Assembly: GCF_029212375.1 (NCBI RefSeq)
Contig: NZ_JARGNU010000017.1
Location: forward strand, 1-64,000
DNA from: Zhongshania sp.
GTDB lineage: Bacteria; Pseudomonadota; Gammaproteobacteria; Pseudomonadales; Spongiibacteraceae
Direction of reading: 5' to 3'
DNA length: 64,000 bases
The notes below the pieces were generated by a model. That model was not told where the DNA came from, did no database searches, and saw only the letters and a program-made list of their open reading frames with translations. Positions 9,511-18,085 of the stretch are shown in pieces. The translations under genes were made by a program, and so were the position numbers. The first letter of the stretch is position 1; every line of letters begins with the position of its first letter.

Positions 9511-10374
9511 CTATAGACCACTATTATTCGAATCCGTGCGCAGCGCCTGTAGGCCTTTTTCGATGGTATTCAAATGCTCTCTAACGCCAGCCTTGCTGCG
9601 GGAAATACCCACCGCCAAAATGTCCAGCACTGCCATGTGAGCGAGGCGCGAGGGCAGCGGCGTGTAGTCGCCGTCGTCTTTGTCGACATCGATGGCGATA
9701 GCCAAGTCAGCAAGGCTTGCCACCGGTGAGCCCGAGGGCGCCAAGGCAATTACCGGTGCGCCATTTTGCTGGGCGAGTTTGATGGCGTCGAGCAATGCGC
9801 GGGTGCGACCAGACTGGGAGATGGCCACCACCACATCATTTTTTTGCAACGACATGGCCGACATCGCTTGCACATGAGGGTCGGAATACACGCTGGCAGA
9901 AATTTGCAGACGAAACAGATTGTGCTGGGCGTCGGTGGCAACCGCTGCCGAAGCGCCAAAACCGTAAAACTCCACTCGTCGCGCTTCGCTGAGCAGGGCC
10001 ACCGCCTGCTCAATGGCGCTAACTTCGATGTTATCGCGAACCTTTTTTAGCGTCTCCATCGTGGAGTCAAACACCTTAAACGTGTATTGGCGGGCGGAAT
10101 CCTCGTCGCCAAAGCTAAATTCTTCGTAATCGGGACTGTGGGCAATATGCTGTGCCAACACAACTTTAAAGTTTTGAAAGCCGTCGCAACCCACCGCTCG
10201 GCAAAAGCGCACCACCGTCGGCTCGCTAACATGCGCCTCTTGCGCTAAATCGACAATCCGCATATGAATCACTTCTTTGCAGTTTGCCAAAATGTAGTCG
10301 GCAACCTTGCGCTCGGAACGCCGCATTTGCTCACGACCGGCGTCCATGGCACGGATGATGTTTCTGGGTCTCAA
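9511..10374 (-). CDS. hexR: HexR, RpiR-family transcriptional regulator of central carbon metabolism
   Basis: A 287-residue protein with an N-terminal RpiR helix-turn-helix (about 1-77; VADYILANCKEV, HVSEPTVVRFCRAVGC) and a C-terminal SIS sugar-phosphate binding domain (about 125-265; FYGFGASAAVATDAQHNLFR, AISQSGRTRALLDAI). HexR senses KDPG and controls glycolysis, Entner-Doudoroff and gluconeogenic genes in Pseudomonas and Shewanella. Here none of its usual neighbours (zwf, pgl, edd) is adjacent. The intergenic region upstream carries a 53-bp dispersed repeat. I did not find a clear HexR operator in that region. Confidence 0.9.
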   Translation of the reverse strand: MRPRNIIRAMDAGREQMRRSERKVADYILANCKEVIHMRIVDLAQEAHVSEPTVVRFCRAVGCDGFQNFKVVLAQHIAHSPDYEEFSFGDEDSARQYTFKVFDSTMETLKKVRDNIEVSAIEQAVALLSEARRVEFYGFGASAAVATDAQHNLFRLQISASVYSDPHVQAMSAMSLQKNDVVVAISQSGRTRALLDAIKLAQQNGAPVIALAPSGSPVASLADLAIAIDVDKDDGDYTPLPSRLAHMAVLDILAVGISRSKAGVREHLNTIEKGLQALRTDSNNSGL

Positions 10375-10430
10375 ATTTCGCTCCAGCGGCTCAGTTTTAT
10401 TCGTTTAGGCCTCTTTATTGTAACTCAGCC

Positions 10431-10483
10431 TAGCCATATTGGCGCTCACTGTACGCTTATCTGCATTTTAGCGGTGATAGCAG
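10431..10483 (+). repeat. 53-bp dispersed repeat, copy 1
   Basis: Matches 14021-14073 in 49 of 53 positions by eye (the shared core includes GGCGCTCACTG and ACGCTTATCTGCATTTTAGC). This copy lies in the spacer between hexR and the LuxR-type gene, in the same orientation as the following gene. No inverted repeat is obvious within it. Its nature is unknown. Confidence 0.8.
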
Positions 10484-10549
10484 CCGTTATTGCCTGTAAA
10501 CTTTCTGAAAACCCATGCGCCCTATAAGGATATAGGAGGCACTTATTCT

Positions 10550-11668
10550 ATGGATATAAAGCAATTTTCGACCTTGCTTGGTGACTTGTATCGAGAAGCC
10601 CTAGAAATTAATGGCTGGGAACATTTTTTTACCGAGTTAGGGCAAATCTTAGATTTTCAATCAACGAGTATCATGATCGACGACAACGTTGGTCGTGTAG
10701 GAAAATCGTGGGGAATTAACATCCCGCAAGAACGTGAACAGCTTTATTTAGACTACTATGTCGACCAAGACCCTTGGGCACCAGCCCTCATCTATAAGCC
10801 CGCCTTAAAATTCCATTCCAGTAATGATCTCTTTCCCGACCGAGAATTTGTAAAAACAGAAATCTACTATGATTTTCTGCGCCTAGACGATGTTCGCTGG
10901 GCTTGTGGCAGCTATTTTGACGACCCCATGTCTGGGCAAGGCGTTGTAATTGCCCTGCATCGCGGCCATAGTCGCCAGCCTTTTAATAGAACAGATTTAG
11001 ACACCCTTGACCGAATTTCACCCCACATTAAAAATGCGCTTTCTATTGTTCGCCGTGTAAATAGTGGCGAATCACTCCACAAGAGCTTTTCCAATATTGC
11101 AGGCATCAGTGATAGTGCTGCCTTTGTGCTTAATACGTCGCGACACTTAGTTGCCAAAAATCAATTAGCTGAGCAGATGTTTAGCGAAGGCTTTGCAAAA
11201 TTCGACGGGCACCGCCTGCAATTCAAATCTCGGGAGCTTTCAAATATCGCCTGCCAGCTCGTCGAAGGAATGATCCAATTCACTCAAGGTAACTCGATCA
11301 CTGTCCGCCGCTTTGCTCGGCTTGGCGATAACAACAGCGGTTATCAGCTAAAAGTAGAGGCGTTTCCCTTGCCTGCTGACATACTCGGCCAACAACAGCT
11401 CGGCGTATTACTGCTGGTCAAAAACACTGCTCAGCAGCCCACAATTAGCCATGCAGGCTTGCGCGATTTATTCGGATTAACTGGCATGGAGAGTGAAGTT
11501 GTTAGTTTGCTGTGTTTTGGCAAAGCCAGTGCCACCATTGCAGGGCAGTTAAACATTAAAGAAAGCACCGTGCGCAGCCACACTAAAGCCGCCTACGCCA
11601 AAATAGGGGTAACAAAGCAAACTGAATTAGTGACCGTAATCATGTCTTCTCTCGCCGTCAGGGTATGA
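10550..11668 (+). CDS. LuxR-type transcriptional regulator
   Basis: A 372-residue protein with a C-terminal LuxR/FixJ helix-turn-helix (about 310-365; LTGMESEVVSLLCFGKASA, IAGQLNIKESTVRSHTKAAY). The N-terminal part is a GAF/PAS-like sensor without an obvious acyl-homoserine lactone signature, so the ligand is unknown. The start is set at ATG 10550 because a good AGGAGG site stands 10 bases before it; a longer frame reaches back to 10490 but overlaps the dispersed repeat. No luxI-type synthase is present. The next gene, 165 bases downstream, encodes a large lipoprotein that could be its target, which is only a guess from position. Confidence 0.85.
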   Translation: MDIKQFSTLLGDLYREALEINGWEHFFTELGQILDFQSTSIMIDDNVGRVGKSWGINIPQEREQLYLDYYVDQDPWAPALIYKPALKFHSSNDLFPDREFVKTEIYYDFLRLDDVRWACGSYFDDPMSGQGVVIALHRGHSRQPFNRTDLDTLDRISPHIKNALSIVRRVNSGESLHKSFSNIAGISDSAAFVLNTSRHLVAKNQLAEQMFSEGFAKFDGHRLQFKSRELSNIACQLVEGMIQFTQGNSITVRRFARLGDNNSGYQLKVEAFPLPADILGQQQLGVLLLVKNTAQQPTISHAGLRDLFGLTGMESEVVSLLCFGKASATIAGQLNIKESTVRSHTKAAYAKIGVTKQTELVTVIMSSLAVRV

Positions 11669-11833
11669 AAACCTGACTTACACTCGCCATTGCACCCCAT
11701 CATTAAGATCAAAATTTCTCCCCATTTTTGGGGAGGCCCCACTTATAAATAGCCTTTAATCTCACATTCTTAACAGAATGTGTATTTGAATTTCGGCCAT
11801 TTTTAAAAATTCTTAGACTGTGGGGTAGCAGCA

Positions 11834-13822
11834 ATGAAATTGAAACTATTAGGGTTAAATTGTATTTTTCTTATTAGCGCATGTGGCAGCGACGGCTCTA
11901 ACCACGACGGCGGCACTACCACCACGCCCAGCAATAGTCTTACAGGTGTTTTTACAGACAGCCCAGTATACGGTGTTAAATACCAAACTGAGAGCCTGCA
12001 GGGTCTCACCAATACCCTTGGTGAATTCAACTACCTAGAGGGGGAATCAGTCGTATTTTCGATTGGCGACTTCAAACTTCCAAGTACCAGCGCCGCGCCG
12101 CAAATCACCCCAGTTGATCTCGCCCAGGGCAGCAGTGAAATTCGGAATAATATTTTGCAGGTAATTCAGTCCTTAGACGACGATGGCAATCCGGAAAACG
12201 GTATAGAAATCCCCATAGAAGCAGAAAATGCCTTTAAAGGCAGTAACTTAGACATTAGCAGTGCCAATTTCGACAGCGAGGTTCAAGCAATACTCGATAC
12301 GATCAAAGGCGGCATTCAGCTAATCAGTGAAGAACAGGCCAACGCGCATTTCCAAGGGGCACAGAAATCTCAACTTCTTGGCAGCTGGGTATTCAGCGAA
12401 GGCGCCGGCAAGCGGAATGTCCTAAGTTTTATCGACGATACCCGCTATATCATCATTCACGAACACAGCGACGATGGCGACCAAACAGCCGGATCAGTTG
12501 AATTCGGCAACTATGCATGGAATGTTGATAGCGGCGCATTTAGCACATCGCTCATTGCCCAGTCAGACAATTCGGGAGGTCTTTACGATGAGGGGAGCTC
12601 AATTACTCAGGCGAGTATAAGCGGCGACACCCTTAATTTAACTGGTACTGATAACAACACCGTAAGCTTTACCCGAGTGAAAAATATACCCAACGCGTTG
12701 CAAGGCGCGTGGTCACTTGATGAGCCAAGCAACGATGGCTTCAATGTGCTGACTTTCTTGTCTGCCACCGAATACGCCCTCGCCCACACCAATAATACCG
12801 AAAGCTACGGCGGCGCCCCACAAGCGCTGTCTGGGGAATTTGGCAGCTTTGCCATACAAGGGGACAACTACATTCCCACCGCGAGTGTCGACACTGACGG
12901 CGATGGCGGCTTGTATAACGCAGAGGAGTCAGCGGTTAACGACCTGAAATTTACGGTGCAGCGCTGGGGTGATTTAAGAGTCGTTGAGGTTGATGGCACC
13001 AGTACTGACATCCCTAGACTAGGGCAATTTACAACGACACTCGTCGCTAATGGCGAAAATTTAGTCGAAATTCTGGCGCGCCGCACAAATGGCTTTGACG
13101 AATCGACACTTTTGGGTGACTGGAGAATCCTTTCTACCTCACCGTCCTACCACGACAAAACAGGTGACGTGATCAATATCAGCATCCAGCTTCAGCAGAG
13201 CGGCACCGGCACCGTGACCTTCTCTGCCGAGGACATTAACCCCATCGTTTGGGGCGTCAACTCGGCGGGAACGTTGTACTACACCGAAACCGACTCCTTC
13301 GGAGGCAAATGGTTTGTTAACATTGCACCCGTGCATGGCGCAGCTGGCAGCGTTTTGGTGAGTGCAAGGACTCCAAGTGGCCAAGAAGATTTCGCCAACG
13401 AGTTCGTTGAAGCGAGCTTTACCCCCAACACTGCTGAACCGCAAACAAGTGGCGGCAACACCGTATCGCTGGCTGGCAATTGGAAAGTGACTGAGGCCTA
13501 CGATATCTGCTCGCCACAGATAACGGTTCACTACCAGACTACCGAAATTACTTTTAGCAACGGTGTTTATTCCTACGAAACCGATTTTATAGAAGATATA
13601 GAGGGAGGTTCTAACTGTTTTGCTACAGACAATGAGCAGAGCAACGAGTTTGGCAGTTTTGCTGGGACGCTGAGTATGTCGGCCAGCGATATTAAAGCGG
13701 CTTTCGATGATAGTGAAATTCAACATGTCGTGGTTAATAATGCTAACCAATTTACCATTACGCTGGAGTTTGCCTCAGGAAACGGGCCAATAACAGTGAC
13801 GCAAATTTGGAGCCGACAATAG
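11834..13822 (+). CDS. Large surface lipoprotein with repeated beta domains, function unknown
   Basis: A 662-residue protein with a lipoprotein signal (LISACGSDGS, Cys about 17). It opens with a domain (about 35-130) that recurs in marine gammaproteobacterial lipoproteins: TDSPVYGVKYQTESLQG, FSIGDFKL, TPVDLA, IQSLDDDGNPENGI. After that come beta-rich domains beginning with similar strands (LLGSWVFSEG near 184, LQGAWSLDEP near 290, LLGDWRI near 425, LAGNWKV near 555). The first two align well with each other (VLSFIDDTRYIIIHE and VLTFLSATEYALAHT; EFGNYAW and EFGSFAI), suggesting internal duplication. I recognise no enzyme motif. It is probably exposed at the cell surface. The gene stands alone, 165 bases downstream of a LuxR-type regulator. 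Confidence 0.75.
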   Translation: MKLKLLGLNCIFLISACGSDGSNHDGGTTTTPSNSLTGVFTDSPVYGVKYQTESLQGLTNTLGEFNYLEGESVVFSIGDFKLPSTSAAPQITPVDLAQGSSEIRNNILQVIQSLDDDGNPENGIEIPIEAENAFKGSNLDISSANFDSEVQAILDTIKGGIQLISEEQANAHFQGAQKSQLLGSWVFSEGAGKRNVLSFIDDTRYIIIHEHSDDGDQTAGSVEFGNYAWNVDSGAFSTSLIAQSDNSGGLYDEGSSITQASISGDTLNLTGTDNNTVSFTRVKNIPNALQGAWSLDEPSNDGFNVLTFLSATEYALAHTNNTESYGGAPQALSGEFGSFAIQGDNYIPTASVDTDGDGGLYNAEESAVNDLKFTVQRWGDLRVVEVDGTSTDIPRLGQFTTTLVANGENLVEILARRTNGFDESTLLGDWRILSTSPSYHDKTGDVINISIQLQQSGTGTVTFSAEDINPIVWGVNSAGTLYYTETDSFGGKWFVNIAPVHGAAGSVLVSARTPSGQEDFANEFVEASFTPNTAEPQTSGGNTVSLAGNWKVTEAYDICSPQITVHYQTTEITFSNGVYSYETDFIEDIEGGSNCFATDNEQSNEFGSFAGTLSMSASDIKAAFDDSEIQHVVVNNANQFTITLEFASGNGPITVTQIWSRQ

Positions 13823-13850
13823 CATTTTAGCGATTAGCTAACCCACTTCA

Positions 13851-13890
13851 CCGCTAGGCATCATGCATCCCACGTTATAGTGCCTAGCGG
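13851..13890. terminator. Inverted repeat after the lipoprotein gene, possible terminator
   Basis: Perfect 10-bp arms (CCGCTAGGCA and TGCCTAGCGG) separated by 20 bases, 29 bases past the lipoprotein stop. There is no strong T tract, so termination is only a possibility. Confidence 0.4.
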
Positions 13891-14020
13891 CCTCAAGTTT
13901 CCATTCAAATCCGCTAATTTGCCGAATGTTGCGCTGCACCAATGGCGCAGCTCATGGCGCCTCAAATCCCGCCATCGCCCAGCAATGTTATCGATTCGCC
14001 CTCGTCGCAGTAACGCGATC

Positions 14021-14073
14021 TAGCAATATTGGCGCTCACTGCACGCTTATCTGCATTTTAGCGGTGCCAGCAG
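14021..14073 (+). repeat. 53-bp dispersed repeat, copy 2
   Basis: Second copy of the element at 10431-10483, ending 27 bases before the uvrD start codon. It has the same orientation relative to the downstream gene as copy 1. It could act in the uvrD leader, but no promoter or fold is evident by eye. Confidence 0.8.
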
Positions 14074-14100
14074 AGCGCATTCCCAGTAGAATACGGCGCC

Positions 14101-16275
14101 ATGGACGTATCTTATATTCTCGATGAACTCAATGACGCGCAGCGCGACGCGGTAACCGCCGACAGCCCTGGCACCTTAGTACTTGCCGGTGCTGGCAGCG
14201 GCAAAACCCGAGTGCTAGTGCACCGTATTGCCTGGAAGATCAAGGTAGAGGGACTGTCGACCCACAGCATTATGGCGGTGACCTTTACCAATAAGGCTGC
14301 CAAGGAGATGCGCGGGCGCATCGAAAGCCTGCTGGGTGGCAATTTAAATCACGGTATGTGGGTGGGCACCTTTCACGGTTTGGCCCATCGCCTGCTCAAG
14401 GCCCACGCCCGCGACGCGGGACTACCCGACAACTTCCAAATTTTAGACAGCGACGACCAACTCAGGCAGATCAAGCGCATTCACCGCGAGCTGGTGCTAG
14501 ACGACAGCCGCTGGCCGCCCCGCCAGTCTCAGTACTTTATTAATGGCCACAAAGACGAGGGCCGCCGCGCCGCCCACATCGACGATTTCGGCGGCGATCT
14601 CTACCTAACAACCATGCTCAAAGTGTATCGCCGCTACGAGGAGATTTGCCGCCAGCAAGGCGTGATCGACTTTGCCGAGCTACTACTGCGCGCGCTGGAG
14701 CTATGGCGCGACAATCCCGCCATTCTCGACCATTACCAACAGCGCTTTAAGCACGTTTTGGTTGACGAGTTTCAAGACACCAACGCCGTGCAGTACGCAT
14801 GGCTGCGCCTACTCGCCAGCAAAGGCATGGCGATGACCGCGGTGGGTGACGACGACCAGTCGATTTACGGCTGGCGCGGCGCCCGCATTGAGAATATTCA
14901 ACAGTTCTCCAAAGACATTGAAAACACCCATGTGGTGCGGCTGGAACAAAACTACCGCTCTACTGGCACCATCCTCAAGGCCGCGAATGCGCTAATCGCC
15001 AATAATAGCCAACGCCTCGGTAAAGAGCTGTGGACCGACGGTGACGATGGCGACAAGATCTCGCTGTTTGCCGCCTTTAATGAGCAAGATGAAGCGCGCT
15101 TCCTCACCGACCGCATTGCCGAGCTAGTGCGCGACGACTATCGCCGCAGCGATATTGGTGTGTTGTATCGCAGCAACGCCCAGTCGCGAATATTGGAAGA
15201 ATATCTAATTCGCGCTGGCCTGCCCTATCGCATTTATGGCGGCCAGCGCTTCTACGACCGCCTAGAAATTAAAAACGCGCTGGCTTATATGCGCATTGTT
15301 GCCCTGCGCGACGACGACACCGCCATCGAACGGGTAATCAACACCCCCACCCGTGGCATTGGCACCCGCACCGTAGAAATTCTGCGCGAATACGCTCGCG
15401 AGCATCAAACCTCGCTGTGGCGCGCATCGCTGGCCATTATTGAAAACGGCCTGCTACCCGCCCGCGCTGGCAATGCTCTGCGCGGCTTTTTAGCGCTAGT
15501 TGAAGATTTGGCCGAACAGTGCCGCGACAAGCCCCTCGACGAACAAATTAATATCGCCATCGACCGCTCCGGATTAATAGCCTTTCACGAAAAAGAGAAA
15601 GGCGAAAAAGGCCAAGCCCGCGTCGAGAACTTGCAAGAGTTAATCACCGCCGCCGCAGCCTTTGAACCCGAAGACGAAGACATAGAACCGCTGCGCGCCT
15701 TTCTCGACCGCGCGGCACTGGACGCCGGCGACCAACAGGCCGACGAACACGAAGACAGCGTGCAGTTAATGACCTTGCACTCAGCCAAAGGCTTGGAGTT
15801 TCCAGCGGTGTTTATTGTTGGCGTGGAAGAAAACCTCTTTCCCCACAAAATGTCGATGGAAGACCCAGAGCGGCTTGAAGAAGAACGTCGCCTCGCCTAT
15901 GTCGGTATAACTCGCGCCGAGCAAAAACTTTTTTTAAGTTACGCCGAATCACGACGCTTACACGGCCAAGAAAGCTTTAATAGCCTGTCGCGCTTTGTGC
16001 GCGAAATTCCCAACGAGCTAATTGACGAAGTGCGTATTAATAACACCGTTAGTCGGCCAAGTAGCTATGCCCAAAGTGGCGCCACCACGTCTCAGCAAGC
16101 CTCAGCGGCGGCGATGGGCATCGCCCTTGGTCAGCGGGTACTGCACAGTATCTTTGGCGCTGGCGTTGTACTCAGCTTTGAGGGCCAAGGTGCCAGCGCC
16201 CGCGTACAGGTTAATTTTGAAGACGAAGGCAGTAAGTGGCTGGTGCTGCAATACGCTAATTTACAGCTTTTATAA
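14101..16275 (+). CDS. uvrD: DNA helicase II UvrD
   Basis: A 724-residue superfamily 1A 3'-5' helicase acting in nucleotide excision and mismatch repair. It has the Walker A motif AGAGSGKT (about 29-36), motif Ia TFTNKAAKEM, motif II VDEFQDTN, motif III GDDDQSIYGWRGA, motif IV QNYRSTGTIL, motif V LMTLHSAKGLEFP and motif VI RLAYVGITRAEQ. The C-terminal tail (GQRVLHSIFGAGVVLSFEG) is the UvrD/PcrA Tudor-like RNA polymerase-binding module. Length fits UvrD (about 720). It is preceded by copy 2 of the dispersed repeat and followed after 50 bases by a TRAP binding-protein gene. Confidence 0.96.
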   Translation: MDVSYILDELNDAQRDAVTADSPGTLVLAGAGSGKTRVLVHRIAWKIKVEGLSTHSIMAVTFTNKAAKEMRGRIESLLGGNLNHGMWVGTFHGLAHRLLKAHARDAGLPDNFQILDSDDQLRQIKRIHRELVLDDSRWPPRQSQYFINGHKDEGRRAAHIDDFGGDLYLTTMLKVYRRYEEICRQQGVIDFAELLLRALELWRDNPAILDHYQQRFKHVLVDEFQDTNAVQYAWLRLLASKGMAMTAVGDDDQSIYGWRGARIENIQQFSKDIENTHVVRLEQNYRSTGTILKAANALIANNSQRLGKELWTDGDDGDKISLFAAFNEQDEARFLTDRIAELVRDDYRRSDIGVLYRSNAQSRILEEYLIRAGLPYRIYGGQRFYDRLEIKNALAYMRIVALRDDDTAIERVINTPTRGIGTRTVEILREYAREHQTSLWRASLAIIENGLLPARAGNALRGFLALVEDLAEQCRDKPLDEQINIAIDRSGLIAFHEKEKGEKGQARVENLQELITAAAAFEPEDEDIEPLRAFLDRAALDAGDQQADEHEDSVQLMTLHSAKGLEFPAVFIVGVEENLFPHKMSMEDPERLEEERRLAYVGITRAEQKLFLSYAESRRLHGQESFNSLSRFVREIPNELIDEVRINNTVSRPSSYAQSGATTSQQASAAAMGIALGQRVLHSIFGAGVVLSFEGQGASARVQVNFEDEGSKWLVLQYANLQLL

Positions 16276-16325
16276 AACTGCTTTTATTAAGAAGCGAGTA
16301 AGGCCGTTTTTGTAATAGGAAGACC

Positions 16326-17459
16326 ATGAAGCCCAGTAAAAATAATTATACGCCGCTCATTATTCTCGCCCTGCTCGGCGCGCTAGTCAGCATGAGCTGG
16401 CTATATGTGGGTGAACGCAGCCGCGACCACAGCCGCAGCGAACAGCAAAAAAGCAGCAGCGGTCAGCAGGTTTTCCACTGGAAATTGGTCACCACTTGGC
16501 CAAAGAATTTTCCCGGCTTAGGCACCGCACCCGAGAAATTTGCCAATATTGTTAATGTGATGAGTCAGGGCCGGCTACAGATAAAAGTCTACGGCGCTGG
16601 CGAGTTAGTACCTGCGATGGGTGTGTTCGACGCCGTCTCAGCAGGCAGCGCCCAAGCTGGCCACGGCGCGGCGTATTACTGGAAGGGCAAACTGGCCTCA
16701 TCAATATTTTTTACCGCCGTACCCTTTGGCATGACCGCTCAAGAAATGAATGGCTGGCTCTATCACGGCGGCGGTATGCAGCTGTGGCGCGAAGCCTACG
16801 CACCCTTTAACTTAGTTCCCTTCGCTGGCGGCAATACCGGCGTACAAATGGCGGGTTGGTTTAATAAAGAAATCAACTCCATTGACGACGTTAAAGGCCT
16901 AAAAATGCGTATTCCCGGTTCCGGTGGCGAAGTCTGGAATCGCTTAGGCGGCAGCGCCGTTACCCTGCCCGGCGGCGAGCTATACACCTCGCTGCAAACC
17001 GGCGTAATTGATGCAACCGAATGGGTGGCGCCCTACAACGACTTAGCCTTTGGCTTTCACGAAGTAGCCAAATATTACTACTACCCAGGCTGGCACGAGC
17101 CAGGCTCAACCCTAGAATTAATTATTAACAAAGACGCCTTTGCCGCGCTACCCAAAGATTTGCAAGCCATTGTAGAAGCCGCTGCTCGCTACGCCAATGC
17201 CGATATGCTCGACGAATACACCGCGCGCAATAACGCCGCGCTAAAAGAGCTAGTAGGCGAACACCGTGTACAACTGCGAAAGCTACCAGATGACGTACTG
17301 CGCGAACTACACCGCGTATCAGATGAATACTTACTGGAATTATCAAAAACCGACGAGCTAACCGGTCGAGTTTACCAAAGCTGGAAGCAATTTTTGGAAG
17401 GCGCCAAAGAGTATCACCACATCTCTGAGCAGTCGTATATTAATTCGCGGGATCTTTAA
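16326..17459 (+). CDS. TRAP transporter solute-binding protein (DctP family)
   Basis: A 377-residue periplasmic binding protein. An N-terminal hydrophobic segment (about 11-27) serves as signal or anchor, followed by a low-complexity linker and the DctP fold starting FHWKLVTTWPKNFPG. The motifs GAGELVPAMGVFDAVSAGSAQAG, GLKMRIPGSGGEVWNRLGG and LQTGVIDATEWVAPYND match the subfamily that binds keto acids and related carboxylates (TakP-like). The substrate is not deducible. The cognate membrane subunits are probably the dctQM genes on the opposite strand at 18.1-20 kb; the yciA gene lies between, which is unusual because TRAP genes are normally one operon. Confidence 0.9.
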   Translation: MKPSKNNYTPLIILALLGALVSMSWLYVGERSRDHSRSEQQKSSSGQQVFHWKLVTTWPKNFPGLGTAPEKFANIVNVMSQGRLQIKVYGAGELVPAMGVFDAVSAGSAQAGHGAAYYWKGKLASSIFFTAVPFGMTAQEMNGWLYHGGGMQLWREAYAPFNLVPFAGGNTGVQMAGWFNKEINSIDDVKGLKMRIPGSGGEVWNRLGGSAVTLPGGELYTSLQTGVIDATEWVAPYNDLAFGFHEVAKYYYYPGWHEPGSTLELIINKDAFAALPKDLQAIVEAAARYANADMLDEYTARNNAALKELVGEHRVQLRKLPDDVLRELHRVSDEYLLELSKTDELTGRVYQSWKQFLEGAKEYHHISEQSYINSRDL

Positions 17460-17516
17460 ATTTTGCAGATAAGATTTATTCTCGCGGGTCTTACATCAGC
17501 AAGAAAATACGGCGAG

Positions 17517-17559
17517 CACGCGTAACACCATTATTTTTAAATAATATTTTTTACGCGTG
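17517..17559. terminator. Hairpin between convergent dctP and yciA
   Basis: Perfect 9-bp arms CACGCGTAA and TTACGCGTG enclose an AT-rich loop that has its own inverted repeat (ATTATT and AATAAT). It lies between two convergent stops, as expected for a shared terminator. Confidence 0.5.
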
Positions 17560-17581
17560 ATTTACTTGCCCAAGGGTAACC

Positions 17582-17971
17582 TTAATCAACAACCCGAGTA
17601 CGGCCATTGCCATCAATTGCCACAAACACAAATTCGCCCTCGGTTACTTTGGCGGGTTCGTATTGGTGTTTATTGGTCACCCAAACCTCAACACGAACAC
17701 GTATTGAGCTGCGACCAACATCAACAATATCGGTATAACAACTTACTGCGGCACCCACGTTCACCGGTGTCATAAACGCCATTGAATCTACGGCCACAGT
17801 GGCTACTCTGCCGCCAGCGCGCCGCGCCGCGGTTTGACTGCCAGCAAGATCCATTTGCGACATAAGCCAGCCACCAAAAATATCACCGCTGGCATTGGTA
17901 TCTGCCGGCATGGCGATAGTGAGCAAAGCGAGCTCACCTGCTGGTTTTGGCGTGTCGTCGATGTCACGCAT
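17582..17971 (-). CDS. yciA: Acyl-CoA thioesterase YciA
   Basis: A 129-residue hot-dog fold thioesterase hydrolysing short and medium acyl-CoAs. The family motif NASGDIFGGWLMSQMDLAG (about 26-44) contains the catalytic aspartate, and VAVDSMAFMTPVNVGAAVSCY forms the next strand. Length fits YciA (about 130). It lies between the two halves of a TRAP transporter and reads in the same direction as dctQM. That position could be chance, or could link acyl-CoA balance to carboxylate uptake. Confidence 0.92.
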   Translation of the reverse strand: MRDIDDTPKPAGELALLTIAMPADTNASGDIFGGWLMSQMDLAGSQTAARRAGGRVATVAVDSMAFMTPVNVGAAVSCYTDIVDVGRSSIRVRVEVWVTNKHQYEPAKVTEGEFVFVAIDGNGRTRVVD

Positions 17972-18085
17972 AAAATAGTCTCTCTACATAAAAATATTAA
18001 TTGCCGCGTAGTTAACTTGCACTACGGTGCATTGTCAATGACGTATATAGCATTATTAAAGCCGCGGGTATAGCAGGCTAATCCC

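Noticed and set aside
11718-11735. Small hairpin CTCCCC/GGGGAG after the LuxR-type gene
   Set aside because: Only six base pairs and no T run, so terminator function is not supported.
13139-13750. 203-codon minus-strand open frame
   Set aside because: Antisense to the large lipoprotein, with no signal, domain or ribosome site.
13926-14126. 66-codon frame spanning the second 53-bp repeat
   Set aside because: The apparent protein similarity to a frame near 10264-10527 comes only from the DNA repeat; there is no ribosome site or family support.
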